In this document: positions 25,158 to 34,106 of the stretch, in pieces | Layout of the letters: each line of letters starts with the position of its first letter | Position numbering within the stretch: the first letter of the stretch is position 1 | Source: Maledivibacter sp. | GTDB lineage: Bacteria; Bacillota; Clostridia; Peptostreptococcales; Caminicellaceae | Assembly (NCBI GenBank): GCA_025210375.1 | Contig: JAOASB010000010.1 | Span: 47,703-111,702, forward strand | Length of the DNA stretch: 64,000 nucleotides | Direction of reading: 5' to 3' | Translations under genes and position numbers: made by a program | The notes under the pieces: generated by a model | Seen by the model: only the letters and a program-made list of their open reading frames with translations | Database searches by the model: none | Told to the model about the DNA's origin: nothing

Positions 25158-26120
25158 TTATGCATTATTACTACTAGTATTATTGTTTTCACTCAACACT
25201 TCATAGGCATACCTTAGATAATCGAGGGTGGCAATAATGCCGATAACAGATGATATATCTAGTCCCAAATCGATATCGTCTTCATGGTAAACACAAATAA
25301 GTAGCTCGATCTCATTATCTATGGTATCTAAATGATATGTTTTTAATACCCCCTTGCCACCATTAGCGGAAAGTTCATGGTCCTTGCTGTAGGCGGTATC
25401 AAAATTTATATCATTTATTGAATATAATCTTTGTAACTCCTGTTTTATTTCTATTTTATTTCTATCGTGCTTTATATAGGCTTTTATATTAAGACATTTT
25501 TCTGAATGTTCCTGTTGACAAACGTATTCTTGCAAGCATTGATTAATGGCATCAACAAAGATTCTTGAATTATTAAATATAATAGGTAAATCATGGGAAA
25601 TTATATTTGCTTGGCTATTCAGCTTAGAAACAAGTCTATTTATTGTTTCGCTACTTTTTGCTGAGTTGTAAACTGCTCTTCCATAGTTTTCATTTTCGTA
25701 GGCGAAGCTACCAAACTTAAAGGAGGTTTTTTTGCTCTTCACAAATAAGATATGATATAAAAATCCCTGTATTACTATAAATATTCCTAAAATCACAAGA
25801 TATTCCGATACAAAGTTATTTTTTGCTATGAGCTTTACTGTTTCTCCTGTTAATATGCCAATTGACAGCATATCAAAAAGTCCGCAAAAGCCTATAAAAA
25901 GCTGTTTATGAAAGTTGAGCTTATGTATTTCATAAAATTCCTTAAGGCGCCTTCTATACTTATAATCTTTAAACTTTATAATTAATATATCATTATAGAT
26001 GGCTTTAGGAAGCCAATTTAAAATAATAAAAATAAAATAAAGGAATGTAGCAATGCTGCACAATGTAAAAATTTGTTCCTTAGGGGTCATTACGTAGTTA
26101 CCTAATAATATATCAAACAT
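25158..26120 (-). CDS. Membrane protein of unknown function
   Basis: A 320-residue protein with about four transmembrane helices in the first 130 residues ('IATFLYFIFIILNWLP', 'QLFIGFCGLFDMLSIGIL', 'YLVILGIFIVIQGFLYHILF'). A long soluble tail (~180 residues) is cytoplasmic if the N-terminus is inside; it contains 'LQEYVCQQEHSEKCLNIKAY', with two Cys. AAAGGTGATG precedes the ATG. It is the first of three - strand genes with the two small paralogous proteins. No family recognised. Confidence 0.65.
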   Translation of the reverse strand: MFDILLGNYVMTPKEQIFTLCSIATFLYFIFIILNWLPKAIYNDILIIKFKDYKYRRRLKEFYEIHKLNFHKQLFIGFCGLFDMLSIGILTGETVKLIAKNNFVSEYLVILGIFIVIQGFLYHILFVKSKKTSFKFGSFAYENENYGRAVYNSAKSSETINRLVSKLNSQANIISHDLPIIFNNSRIFVDAINQCLQEYVCQQEHSEKCLNIKAYIKHDRNKIEIKQELQRLYSINDINFDTAYSKDHELSANGGKGVLKTYHLDTIDNEIELLICVYHEDDIDLGLDISSVIGIIATLDYLRYAYEVLSENNNTSSNNA

Positions 26121-26290
26121 ACAAACATCACCTTTCCTTACAATATATTACATTCAACAAAACTTTTGATTATCCTTCTTTTATTTGAGTAGTGGAATTA
26201 TAAACATAAGAAAATAGGGTCTTCAAAGTTATGATATAGAATACAGCTATTGTATTTTGAAGGAGTATACCGTATATAAAAACAATAAAA

Positions 26291-26332
26291 CTGGCACTAA
26301 AAATGGAAGTATACTTCTATTTTTAGTGCCAG
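26291..26332. repeat. Near-perfect 42-bp loopless palindrome
   Basis: CTGGCACTAAAAAT...ATTTTTAGTGCCAG is an almost perfect palindrome centred on GTATAC. It lies in the 508-bp gap between two - strand genes and directly before a MITE family 1 copy. It could be a terminator for the gene downstream on the - strand; no T-run is obvious. Confidence 0.5.
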
Positions 26333-26344
26333 TCTAATCTACTG

Positions 26345-26501
26345 GGCAAATTGCATAATTACTTATTACAAAAACTATCTACTATATATAGTTTTAAAAT
26401 CTCTAGACCTATACCACCAAATATGCTATATCTTAAATATTCAAATTAAGAATGATATTCCCATATGCAATTCTGCCAATTGAGAGTTATGCAATTTCCT
26501 C
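26345..26501. repeat. MITE family 1, full copy with TACT duplication
   Basis: It runs from GGCAAATTGCATAATTACTT to GAGTTATGCAATTTCCTC. TACT occurs directly outside both ends, a 4-bp target duplication. About 157 bp, with terminal inverted repeats of about 20 bp. No ORF. Confidence 0.75.
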
Positions 26502-26628
26502 TACTATTAAGTTTTAAGGTAGATTGGAAAAATAAAATAGTTTTTTTACTCGTGTTTTTGATTTTTTTCATATGTGTATTTATATGGATAGAATATTAGA
26601 GGCCTTATATCTAAGACTATTTGCTGAC

Positions 26629-26979
26629 TTAATAACAAACAAAGGATGCAATATTATCTAAATCAATTCCAAAATAATTCCATCTACGGCGTTTTGCGTT
26701 CCATTTGCATCCAGATATTGACCTTCGCCCAACATAGGTTGGATACATCCAAAATTCTTCTCCATTTTCCAGCCATATATATGTGAATCTATTAATACAT
26801 GGCTTTAAAGCTCTTCTATCGATTGCAAAGGTCGTTGGTTGTAAATCTGGGCTATATCGAGGAGGTGGAGGGAGCATCGAGCAGGATGGCTCCGGAGAAG
26901 GTGGAGGAATTGGTGGCCCAGGAGGACAAAATGGATATCCTAGAATGTATAACAGCATTCTTCTTATAATAAAATTCAT
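26629..26979 (-). CDS. Proline-rich small protein of unknown function
   Basis: A 116-residue protein. A short hydrophobic N-terminus is followed by a proline-rich stretch ('PPGPPIPPPSPEP') and then a C-terminal domain 'FTYIWLENGEEFWMYPTYVG', '...WNYFGIDLDNIASFVCY'. I have seen similar C-terminal domains in small proteins of spore-forming Firmicutes, but their function is unknown to me. AGGAG lies before the ATG. It lies alone between MITE copies. Confidence 0.65.
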   Translation of the reverse strand: MNFIIRRMLLYILGYPFCPPGPPIPPPSPEPSCSMLPPPPRYSPDLQPTTFAIDRRALKPCINRFTYIWLENGEEFWMYPTYVGRRSISGCKWNAKRRRWNYFGIDLDNIASFVCY

Positions 26980-27077
26980 TAATAATCACTCCTAAAGAAA
27001 TATATATTATTATAATATGAAGGATATAAGGATAGTGTGTTCACAAATTAAGAATATCTTTTATATAAAATATAGTT

Positions 27078-27236
27078 GAGAAAATTGCATAACTCTGACT
27101 TGACTAAGCCCAATATGGGAATATCATCATTGATTTAATTACTTAAGATATAAGTATATTTGATGGTATAGCTTTGTGACTTTTAAAACCATATATAGTA
27201 GACGATTTCTGTAGAAAGTAATTATGAAATTTACTC
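27078..27236. repeat. MITE family 1, full copy (reverse) with AGTT duplication
   Basis: It begins GAGAAAATTGCATAACTCTG and ends TTATGAAATTTACTC. AGTT lies directly outside both ends as a 4-bp target duplication. It is inserted just upstream of, or within, a decayed gene (27237-27545). Confidence 0.75.
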
Positions 27237-27545
27237 AGTTAATTGGGAAACAAAAAATATAATAATATCTGGTTATGCTGGATGGATTAAAACCTTCAAT
27301 GTGATAGATATTAACCCACAGGATATGAAATATACAGAAAAAGTATCAAAACAGATTGCAGGCTCGAGTCATATAGGGTATTCTAAAATAGCGGATAGTG
27401 AACTTTAAGATTGTTAAAAGCAATTCATACTGGGCTTAATGCTAAAGTAAATGCCTATGCAAGAATATATGATTTTGCTAAGGAGAATAATTATAAAGTA
27501 ATTGAGAAATATAAGATAAATTCAGAAAAATTTATGAAAGAGTAA
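27237..27545 (+). pseudogene. Decayed gene, two frames, next to a MITE insertion
   Basis: One frame reads 'VNWETKNIIISGYAGWIKTF' to a stop at 27406. The other reads from about 27411 'LLKAIHTGLNAKVNAYARIY' to a stop at 27543. The change of frame and the lost start show a dead gene, probably disrupted by the family 1 element at 27078-27236. The product cannot be identified. Confidence 0.5.
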
Positions 27546-27548
27546 TAA

Positions 27549-27653
27549 TATAGAGATTCCAGTCAAAACTTTAATTTATACATATCAAAAATCCCCATAG
27601 GCATGGGATATTTTAATATGTATAAATTAAGATTTACTTGGAACTCTCTATAA
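27549..27653. repeat. MITE family 2, full 105-bp copy
   Basis: It runs from TATAGAGATTCCAGTCAAAA to TTGGAACTCTCTATA. It is the best-preserved long copy. It lies immediately before the RlmI-like gene, within 18 bp of its start. Confidence 0.75.
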
Positions 27654-27670
27654 TAGATGGGATGGGACAG

Positions 27671-28879
27671 ATGAAAAAAATAAAAAAAGAAATTATTATA
27701 AAGGTCAAATCTAGATTCGCTAATAAATTCAAAAGTGGGTATCCATTGATCTTTAAGGAAGCTATAATCAACATTGAAGATATTGATAGGGAAGGGTCTA
27801 TAGTTAAGCTAGTAGATGAAAAAAACAGATTTATTGCAAGGGGATATTATGGAAAGCAAAATAAAGGATATGGATGGATTCTTAGTAGAAAAGAAAATAT
27901 AAAAATAGATGTAAACTTTTTCCAAAACAAGCTAATGGCAGCTTTAAACAAAAGAGCAGCCCTTTATAATGATACTGAGACAAATGCCTTTAGGATTTTT
28001 AATGGAGAAGGTGATGGAATAGGGGGTTTAACCATTGACAATTTCGATGGATATTACTTAATAAACTGGTACAGTAAAGGCATCTATAAGTTCAGAGATG
28101 ATATAGTAAATTCATTAAAAAGATTGGTTGAATTTAAGGCTATATATCATAAAAAGAGATTTGATACAAAGGGTAAATACATTGAAGAGGATGGATTTAT
28201 CCTCGGTGAGAGGGGTCAGTTTCCTATCATAGTTAAAGAAAATGGGGTTAATTTTGCTGTATATTTAGATGAAGGTGCTATGGTGGGGGTATTTTTAGAT
28301 CAGCGAGATGTGAGAAGAACTATTAGAGACAAGTATGCAAAGGGAAAATCAGTTTTAAATACGTTCTCTTATACAGGTGCATTTTCAGTATACGCGGCAT
28401 TAGGAGGAGCAAAAAAAACGACCAGTGTTGATCTAGCAAATAGAAGCTTGTCAAAGACAATCGAGCAGTTTAGTGTAAATGGGATAGATTATGAAGCCCA
28501 TGATATAGTTGTGGAGGATGTATTTAATTATTTTAAATATGCAGTAAAGAAAGCCTTAAAATTTGATATGGTTATACTTGATCCCCCCAGCTTTGCTAAA
28601 TCAAAGAAATTTAAGTTTAGTGCCGCAAGTGATTATAAAAATTTACTAAAAGAGGCCATTGCCATAACCGAGGATAATGGGATTATAGTAGCGTCCACAA
28701 ACTGTAGCACCTTCGGTATGGAGAAATTCAAAGGATTTATAGATACAGCATTCAATGAAACCCAGGGCAAATATAAACTGCTAGAAGAATTTTCCCTTCC
28801 ATCGGATTTTAGAGTCATTAAGGAATTTGAAGAAGGTAACTATCTAAAGGTTGTGTTTATTAAGAAAATTAAAGGATAG
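27671..28879 (+). CDS. RlmI-type class I SAM-dependent 23S rRNA methyltransferase
   Basis: A 402-residue methyltransferase with an N-terminal PUA-like domain and a Rossmann methyltransferase domain. 'VLNTFSYTGAFSVYAALGGA' is the SAM-binding region and 'MVILDPPSFAKSK' the catalytic motif of the RlmI/RlmK (YccW-like) cytosine-C5 methyltransferase group. Start: the frame opens at TTG 27638 inside a MITE, but ATG 27671 (after GATGGGACAG) gives a normal N-terminus 'MKKIKKEIIIKVKSRF'. It probably methylates a cytidine in 23S rRNA. Confidence 0.85.
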   Translation: MKKIKKEIIIKVKSRFANKFKSGYPLIFKEAIINIEDIDREGSIVKLVDEKNRFIARGYYGKQNKGYGWILSRKENIKIDVNFFQNKLMAALNKRAALYNDTETNAFRIFNGEGDGIGGLTIDNFDGYYLINWYSKGIYKFRDDIVNSLKRLVEFKAIYHKKRFDTKGKYIEEDGFILGERGQFPIIVKENGVNFAVYLDEGAMVGVFLDQRDVRRTIRDKYAKGKSVLNTFSYTGAFSVYAALGGAKKTTSVDLANRSLSKTIEQFSVNGIDYEAHDIVVEDVFNYFKYAVKKALKFDMVILDPPSFAKSKKFKFSAASDYKNLLKEAIAITEDNGIIVASTNCSTFGMEKFKGFIDTAFNETQGKYKLLEEFSLPSDFRVIKEFEEGNYLKVVFIKKIKG

Positions 28880-28882
28880 CTT

Positions 28883-28986
28883 TATAGATATTCCAGTTAA
28901 ACAGTTAATTTATACACATCAAAACTCCCTAGAAACATCGCATATTTTGATATGTATAAATTAAGATTCACCCTAAACTCTCTATA
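28883..28986. repeat. MITE family 2, full 104-bp copy
   Basis: It runs from TATAGATATTCCAGTTAAAC to CTAAACTCTCTATA, just after the methyltransferase stop and before namA. Confidence 0.7.
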
Positions 28987-29077
28987 ATAAAATATATTTT
29001 TTTACAATATACTGAATGTTTTAATATATATGGGGTAAACATTATAAAAGCTAATAGATTTTTTCAGGAGGTTTTTA

Positions 29078-30103
29078 ATGATGTCAAAGTTATTTTCAAG
29101 TTATAGTCTAAAAGAAATTGATTTGAAAAATAGGATAATAATGGCCCCAATGTGTATGTATAGTGCAGATGATAAAGGAAATGCTATGCCATGGCATTAT
29201 ATTCACTATGTGAGTAGAGCCCTAGGGGGAACGGGGCTTATAGTATTTGAAGCAACGGCGGTGGAAGGTAGAGGTAGAATAACTGACCGGGATTTAGGCA
29301 TATGGGATGATTCCCATATGGAAGGCTTAAAAAATATAGTAGAGGAATGTAAAAAATATGGAGCCAAGGTAGGAGTGCAGCTTGCCCATGCGGGAAGAAA
29401 ATGTGAAATTACTTCCGAGGACATCATAGCACCTAGTCCAATAGCCTTTAGTGAAAAATATAAAGTACCTAGAGAAATGAATAAAGAAGATATGAGTGAA
29501 GTTATTGATGCTTTTAAAGAAGCAGCTAAAAGAGCCAAAAAAATTGGTTTTGATGCGGTTCAAATCCATGGAGCCCACGGGTATTTGATAAATGAATTTA
29601 TGTCGCCTATCACAAATAAAAGAAGTGATGAATATGGTGGGAAGCTTGAAAACAGAGCAAGATTTCTAAAAGAAGTCATAAAGGCAGTTAGGGAAGAGTG
29701 GCCCCAAGAAAATCCATTAATATTAAGGGTTTCAGCGGAAGAGTACCTTGATGAAGGTAATCATCCTAAGGATGTAGCAGAAATCATTAATTTAGTTAAA
29801 GATGAAGGTGTTGACATGGTTAATGTAAGCTCCGGAGGAGTGGCAAGGGCGAAGATCAATACTTATTCAGGTTATCAAATTAAATATGCTGAAGAAATAA
29901 AAAGTATGACGGAACTACCAGTTGTTGCCGGGGGACTTATTACTTCTGCCCCTATGGCTGAAGAGATAATACAAAATAATAGAGGGGATTTTGTTTATTT
30001 AGGACGAGAGCTTTTAAGAAACCCCTATTGGCCATTAAATGCAGCAAAAGAATTAGGGGTAGATACTGATTGGCCAGTTCAGTATTCAATGGCAAATAAA
30101 TAA
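29078..30103 (+). CDS. namA: NADPH dehydrogenase, Old Yellow Enzyme family
   Basis: A 341-residue FMN-dependent ene-reductase of the NamA/YqjM branch. 'NRIIMAPMCMYSADD' carries the N-terminal conserved Cys of this class, 'QLAHAGRKCE' and 'VQIHGAHGYLINEFMSP' (substrate-binding His pair near 165) and 'RSDEYGGKLENRARF' are hallmarks. It reduces activated double bonds and nitro compounds with NADPH. GCAGGAGG precedes the ATG. It is monocistronic. A second OYE family member of a different branch is at 61693. Confidence 0.9.
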   Translation: MMSKLFSSYSLKEIDLKNRIIMAPMCMYSADDKGNAMPWHYIHYVSRALGGTGLIVFEATAVEGRGRITDRDLGIWDDSHMEGLKNIVEECKKYGAKVGVQLAHAGRKCEITSEDIIAPSPIAFSEKYKVPREMNKEDMSEVIDAFKEAAKRAKKIGFDAVQIHGAHGYLINEFMSPITNKRSDEYGGKLENRARFLKEVIKAVREEWPQENPLILRVSAEEYLDEGNHPKDVAEIINLVKDEGVDMVNVSSGGVARAKINTYSGYQIKYAEEIKSMTELPVVAGGLITSAPMAEEIIQNNRGDFVYLGRELLRNPYWPLNAAKELGVDTDWPVQYSMANK

Positions 30104-30111
30104 GGGAAAGT

Positions 30112-30164
30112 TCAGTCTGTCACTAAAGCTAGAATTATACAATGGTGATAGACTGATTTTTTTT
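30112..30164 (+). terminator. Terminator of namA
   Basis: TCAGTCTGTCAC pairs with GTGATAGACTGA, followed by eight or more T. Confidence 0.75.
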
Positions 30165-30203
30165 GATATAATTAACTTATAAAATGTAAGTTGAGGTGTA
30201 AAT

Positions 30204-32147
30204 ATGAATAAAACCATTGGCATACTGGCCCATGTGGATGCAGGGAAAACTACATTTTCCGAGGGTCTTCTATATCATACAAATGCTATTAAGGAAAGAG
30301 GAAGGGTAGATCATAAAAATTCATATCTAGATAATCACGAAATAGAAAGGGAAAGAGGAATAACGATATTTTCAGACCAAGCAGTTATGGAATATAAGGG
30401 TGATACTTACTATATAATAGATACTCCTGGCCATGTTGATTTTTCACCAGAGATGGAAAGGACCATAATGGTTATGGATTATGCCATCATAATAATAAGT
30501 GCAGTAGAAGGAGTGCAAGGACATACTGAGACTGTGTGGCAGCTGCTTAAAAAGTATAAAACACCGGTTTTTTTCTTTATAAATAAAATGGATAGAGTTG
30601 GAGCAGATGTAAATAGAGTATTAAAAGAAATAAGAGCAAATTTAACCGACGATGTATGTCATATTTCTAATTCTTTAGAAGAGTTAAATGAAGAAATAAT
30701 AGAATTCATGGCAGAGAGAAATGAAGAGCTTCTTGAGCTATATATGGAAGGTAAATACGAGAAAAATACATGGCTAAGCTATATGAAGAAAATGATTAAG
30801 GATAATAATATTTATATATGTGCAAGTGGTTCTGCCCTACAGGATAAAGGGGTACTAGAATTTTTAGATAATCTTCATGAACTTACAGAAGCTAACTATA
30901 ATGATGAAGGCTTTGAAGCCAGAATATACAAAATAGGACACGAAAAAAACGGAACTAAAATAACCTATATGAAAATATTAAGAGGCAGTATAAAGGTAAG
31001 GGATGAGATTGCCTATAAATGTAGACAAGATGAAATAAGGGAAAAGATAACTCAAATAAGAATATATAATGGAGCAAAGTATAGGACCATAGATAGTGCC
31101 AGTGCAGGACAGCTAATTGGAGTTATGGGCTTATCTAAGACCTGTGCTGGACAGGGTTTGGGTCATGACCTTGAGGAGTTGGTCTACAATATGATTCCAG
31201 CTTTAAAATCTAAAGTCATATTTGATACCTCATTAAATGTAAAGGAAGTAGTTAGAGCCTTTAACATATTAAATGAAGAAGATCCTTCCTTAAAGGTTAC
31301 ATGGGAAGAAGAACTAGGGGAGATTCATATACATGTAATGGGGCCTATACAATTAGAAATATTGGAAAGAATAGTAAAGGATAGATTTGGACTTTCCCTA
31401 GGCTTTGGAAAGCCCAGTATTCTATATAAAGAAAGTATCCAGGGGGAAGTGATTGGCTATGGTCATTTTGAACCCCTTGGACACTATTCAGAAGTCCATC
31501 TAAAAATAGAGTCAGGAAAAAGAAATAGCGGCATAGAGTTTAAAAACCTATGTCATACAGATCACTTAACTAAGGGAAATCAAAATCTTATAAAATATCA
31601 TATATATGAAAGGGAGCATAGAGGGGTGCTTACGGGTAGTCCATTAACTGATATAAAAATCACCTTGCTTACGGGAAGGGCACATAATAAGCATACCAGT
31701 GGAGGGGATTTTAGACAAGCTACCTATAGGGCATTAAGACAAGGCCTTGAAAAGGCTGATAATGTACTCCTTGAACCATATTATGACTTTAAAATAAAAG
31801 TAGATTTAAATCATATGGGTAGAGTTCTATCGGATATTCAAAAGGCAAGTGGTAGCTTCGAGCCTCCACAGAATAAAGGGGATAAAGCTATTATACGGGG
31901 AAGAGTCCCTGTATCGACCTTCATGAATTATCCTAACCAGTTAGTGGCCTTTACTGGAGGAAAGGGAATGATAAATCTTGTTTTTGGAGGATATGACATA
32001 TGTCATAATAAGGATGAGGTAATAGAAAGCATGGCATATGATAAAAATGCTGATATGGAATATAGCTCATCCTCCATATTTTGTTCAAAGGGACAAGCCT
32101 ATGTGGTATCTTGGCAAGATGTAGAGGAAGAAATGCACTGCTTGTAA
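30204..32147 (+). CDS. Tet-type ribosomal-protection-like translation GTPase
   Basis: A 647-residue GTPase of the EF-G/TetM superfamily. All G motifs are intact: 'AHVDAGKTT' (G1), 'ERERGIT' (G2), 'DTPGHVDF' (G3), 'NKMD' (G4) and 'CASGSAL' (G5). The length and domains match ribosomal protection proteins, but the sequence is clearly different from TetM/TetO (for example 'DNHEIERERGITIFSDQAVM'), as are the chromosomal clostridial homologues. It may dislodge tetracycline, or have a housekeeping role in translation; resistance cannot be assumed. GAGGTG precedes the ATG. Monocistronic. Confidence 0.75.
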   Translation: MNKTIGILAHVDAGKTTFSEGLLYHTNAIKERGRVDHKNSYLDNHEIERERGITIFSDQAVMEYKGDTYYIIDTPGHVDFSPEMERTIMVMDYAIIIISAVEGVQGHTETVWQLLKKYKTPVFFFINKMDRVGADVNRVLKEIRANLTDDVCHISNSLEELNEEIIEFMAERNEELLELYMEGKYEKNTWLSYMKKMIKDNNIYICASGSALQDKGVLEFLDNLHELTEANYNDEGFEARIYKIGHEKNGTKITYMKILRGSIKVRDEIAYKCRQDEIREKITQIRIYNGAKYRTIDSASAGQLIGVMGLSKTCAGQGLGHDLEELVYNMIPALKSKVIFDTSLNVKEVVRAFNILNEEDPSLKVTWEEELGEIHIHVMGPIQLEILERIVKDRFGLSLGFGKPSILYKESIQGEVIGYGHFEPLGHYSEVHLKIESGKRNSGIEFKNLCHTDHLTKGNQNLIKYHIYEREHRGVLTGSPLTDIKITLLTGRAHNKHTSGGDFRQATYRALRQGLEKADNVLLEPYYDFKIKVDLNHMGRVLSDIQKASGSFEPPQNKGDKAIIRGRVPVSTFMNYPNQLVAFTGGKGMINLVFGGYDICHNKDEVIESMAYDKNADMEYSSSSIFCSKGQAYVVSWQDVEEEMHCL

Positions 32148-32148
32148 G

Positions 32149-32179
32149 CCTTTTAGTTGAAAAACTAAAGGGTTTTTTT
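32149..32179 (+). terminator. Intrinsic terminator
   Basis: CCTTTTAGTT and AACTAAAGG form the stem, with a GAAA-like loop and seven T following. Confidence 0.75.
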
Positions 32180-32272
32180 ATATAAAAATTTTAATAACAA
32201 TAAAAAAATCGATACTTTCAACATGGATGCTTTAGTGATAAAATGTTTATGTTTGCGTAAAAAATCTATCAC

Positions 32273-32373
32273 TATAGAATAGCAATAAGTCCTTTACATA
32301 TTGATTCTTAGGTATCTTAGAGACCTTGTCTATTGAAAAATCAAGATGTAGATTTATTAGTGTTTTCTATATA
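32273..32373. repeat. MITE family 3 copy 1 (promoter-proximal)
   Basis: TATAGA...TCTATATA ends flank a 101-bp sequence whose right 45 bp nearly match a copy at 45309-45414 (ATGTAGATTTAT-AGTG-TTCTATATA). It lies immediately upstream of the SulP gene's ribosome site. The ends resemble family 2, but the interior differs. Confidence 0.5.
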
Positions 32374-32390
32374 AAAGGAGCAGTAGTAGC

Positions 32391-34034
32391 ATGAAAAAAT
32401 TACAGCCTAAAATTTTCAAGTGTCTTAAAACCTATAACTTCAAACAGTTCTTAAATGACATGACTGCGGGGTTAATAGTAGCGATCATAGCTTTACCATT
32501 ATCCATTGCATTAGCAATTGCTTCTGGGGTATCGCCGGAAAAGGGACTGCACACAGCCATCATAGCCGGTTTTTTCATATCATTTCTAGGAGGTAGCCGG
32601 GTACAAATAGGGGGGCCCACGGGGGCTTTCATGGTCATAGTTTACGGTATACTCACTAAGTATGGCATGGAAGGATTAATAATATCAACCATAATGGCAG
32701 GGATATTTCTAATCTTAATGGGGGTATTCAGATTGGGTAATATGATAAAATTTATACCTTACCCTATAACCACAGGATTTACTAGTGGAATTGCTTTAGT
32801 AATATTTTCGACCCAGATAAAGGATTTCTTTGGACTCTCCATCACTAATGTACCGGGAGAGTTTATAGAAAAGTGGAGGGTTTATTTTGAGTATATACAT
32901 ACAATAAACTGGACAACCATGATACTTGCACTTTTTTCATTGGCAATTATTATTTTGTGGCCTAAAATTAATAAAAAAATACCTGGATCACTGGTCGCCC
33001 TTGTATTAGCAACCCTTATAGCATACTTTTTCAAGCTTGATGTAGCCACCATAGGGAGTAAGTATGGGGAGCTATCATCTGCTTTTCCAAAACCAAGTAT
33101 TCCTTCATTAAGCCTGAATAAAGTAGAGAATCTTATGGCACCTGCACTCACCATTGCTTTACTAGGAGCCATCGAGTCCCTTTTGTCAGCCGTTGTAGCG
33201 GATGGTATGATAGGAGGAAAACATAGATCAAATATGGAACTTATTGCCCAAGGAGTTGGTAATATGATGTCGGGAATATTTGGTGGGATACCGGCTACCG
33301 GGGCCATAGCAAGAACAGCAGCAAATATAAAAAATGGGGGGCGTACTCCCGTTTCAGGAATAGTTCATTCAATAGTATTACTGTTGATTATGTTAATATT
33401 TATGCCCTATGCCAAACTAATACCCCTATGCACACTTTCTGCTATATTGATGATGGTGGCCTATAATATGAGCGAGTGGAGAGAATTCAAAGCTTTATTC
33501 AAAGCTCCCAAAAGTGATGTATTTGTACTTATTACTACATTTATATTAACCGTAATGATAGACCTTGTAGTTGCTATTGAGATAGGTATGGTCTTAGCAT
33601 GTCTATTATTTATGAAACGTATGTCTGATGTGGCAAATGTGAACGATTTAGTTAGGGATAGAGCTGAGGAAGAATACGGCGATGATGAAGAACTCATAAT
33701 GGATGTACCAGAGGATATACTGATATATGAAATTAATGGTCCATTTTTCTTCGGTGCCGCGGATAAATTTATGGAAGTAATAGATAGAGTTCAAAGGCCT
33801 TCTAGGCTCATGATATTAAGAATGAGAAATGTGCCTGCCATGGATGCAACAGCACTTCATGCCTTGGAGAGATTATTTAATATCTGTAAAAAGCATAGAA
33901 CTAAATTGGTAATATCTAATATACAAAAGCAGCCATATTCTATGCTTAAGAAAGCTGGATTTATAGAAAAAATTGGTGAAGATAATTTATATAAAAATCT
34001 AGAAGAAGCCCTTCAAAATGTAAATAGTAAATAA
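32391..34034 (+). CDS. SulP-family anion transporter with STAS domain
   Basis: A 547-residue membrane transporter. About ten to twelve helices span residues ~25-400; 'GGSRVQIGGPTGAFMVIVYG' is the signature of SulP proteins. Residues ~435-547 are a cytoplasmic STAS domain ('RLMILRMRNVPAMDATALHA') ending in 'LEEALQNVNSK'. It may carry sulfate, bicarbonate or dicarboxylates; the substrate is not decided by sequence. AAAAGGAG lies before the ATG. It ends at a 20-bp perfect terminator hairpin (34043-34091) shared with the convergent gene. Confidence 0.85.
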   Translation: MKKLQPKIFKCLKTYNFKQFLNDMTAGLIVAIIALPLSIALAIASGVSPEKGLHTAIIAGFFISFLGGSRVQIGGPTGAFMVIVYGILTKYGMEGLIISTIMAGIFLILMGVFRLGNMIKFIPYPITTGFTSGIALVIFSTQIKDFFGLSITNVPGEFIEKWRVYFEYIHTINWTTMILALFSLAIIILWPKINKKIPGSLVALVLATLIAYFFKLDVATIGSKYGELSSAFPKPSIPSLSLNKVENLMAPALTIALLGAIESLLSAVVADGMIGGKHRSNMELIAQGVGNMMSGIFGGIPATGAIARTAANIKNGGRTPVSGIVHSIVLLLIMLIFMPYAKLIPLCTLSAILMMVAYNMSEWREFKALFKAPKSDVFVLITTFILTVMIDLVVAIEIGMVLACLLFMKRMSDVANVNDLVRDRAEEEYGDDEELIMDVPEDILIYEINGPFFFGAADKFMEVIDRVQRPSRLMILRMRNVPAMDATALHALERLFNICKKHRTKLVISNIQKQPYSMLKKAGFIEKIGEDNLYKNLEEALQNVNSK

Positions 34035-34042
34035 AAAACTTC

Positions 34043-34091
34043 AATGTAATAGGGACAAAGAATTTTACCATTTCTTTGTCCCTATTACATT
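34043..34091. terminator. Bidirectional terminator with 20-bp arms
   Basis: The 20-bp arms 34043-34062 and 34072-34091 are perfectly complementary across a 9-nt loop. It separates two convergent genes. Confidence 0.75.
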
Positions 34092-34106
34092 TAAGGTATT
34101 TTATTT

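Noticed and set aside
26783..26995. Gly-rich + strand frame
   Set aside because: It is the complement of the proline-rich - strand gene, which has a good ribosome site and a recognisable C-terminal domain.
32180..32390. Riboswitch or T-box before the SulP gene
   Set aside because: No conserved riboswitch motif or T-box sequence; the repeat (family 3) explains most of it.
32882..33307. - strand frame within the SulP gene
   Set aside because: Shadow of the SulP coding sequence; no start signals.
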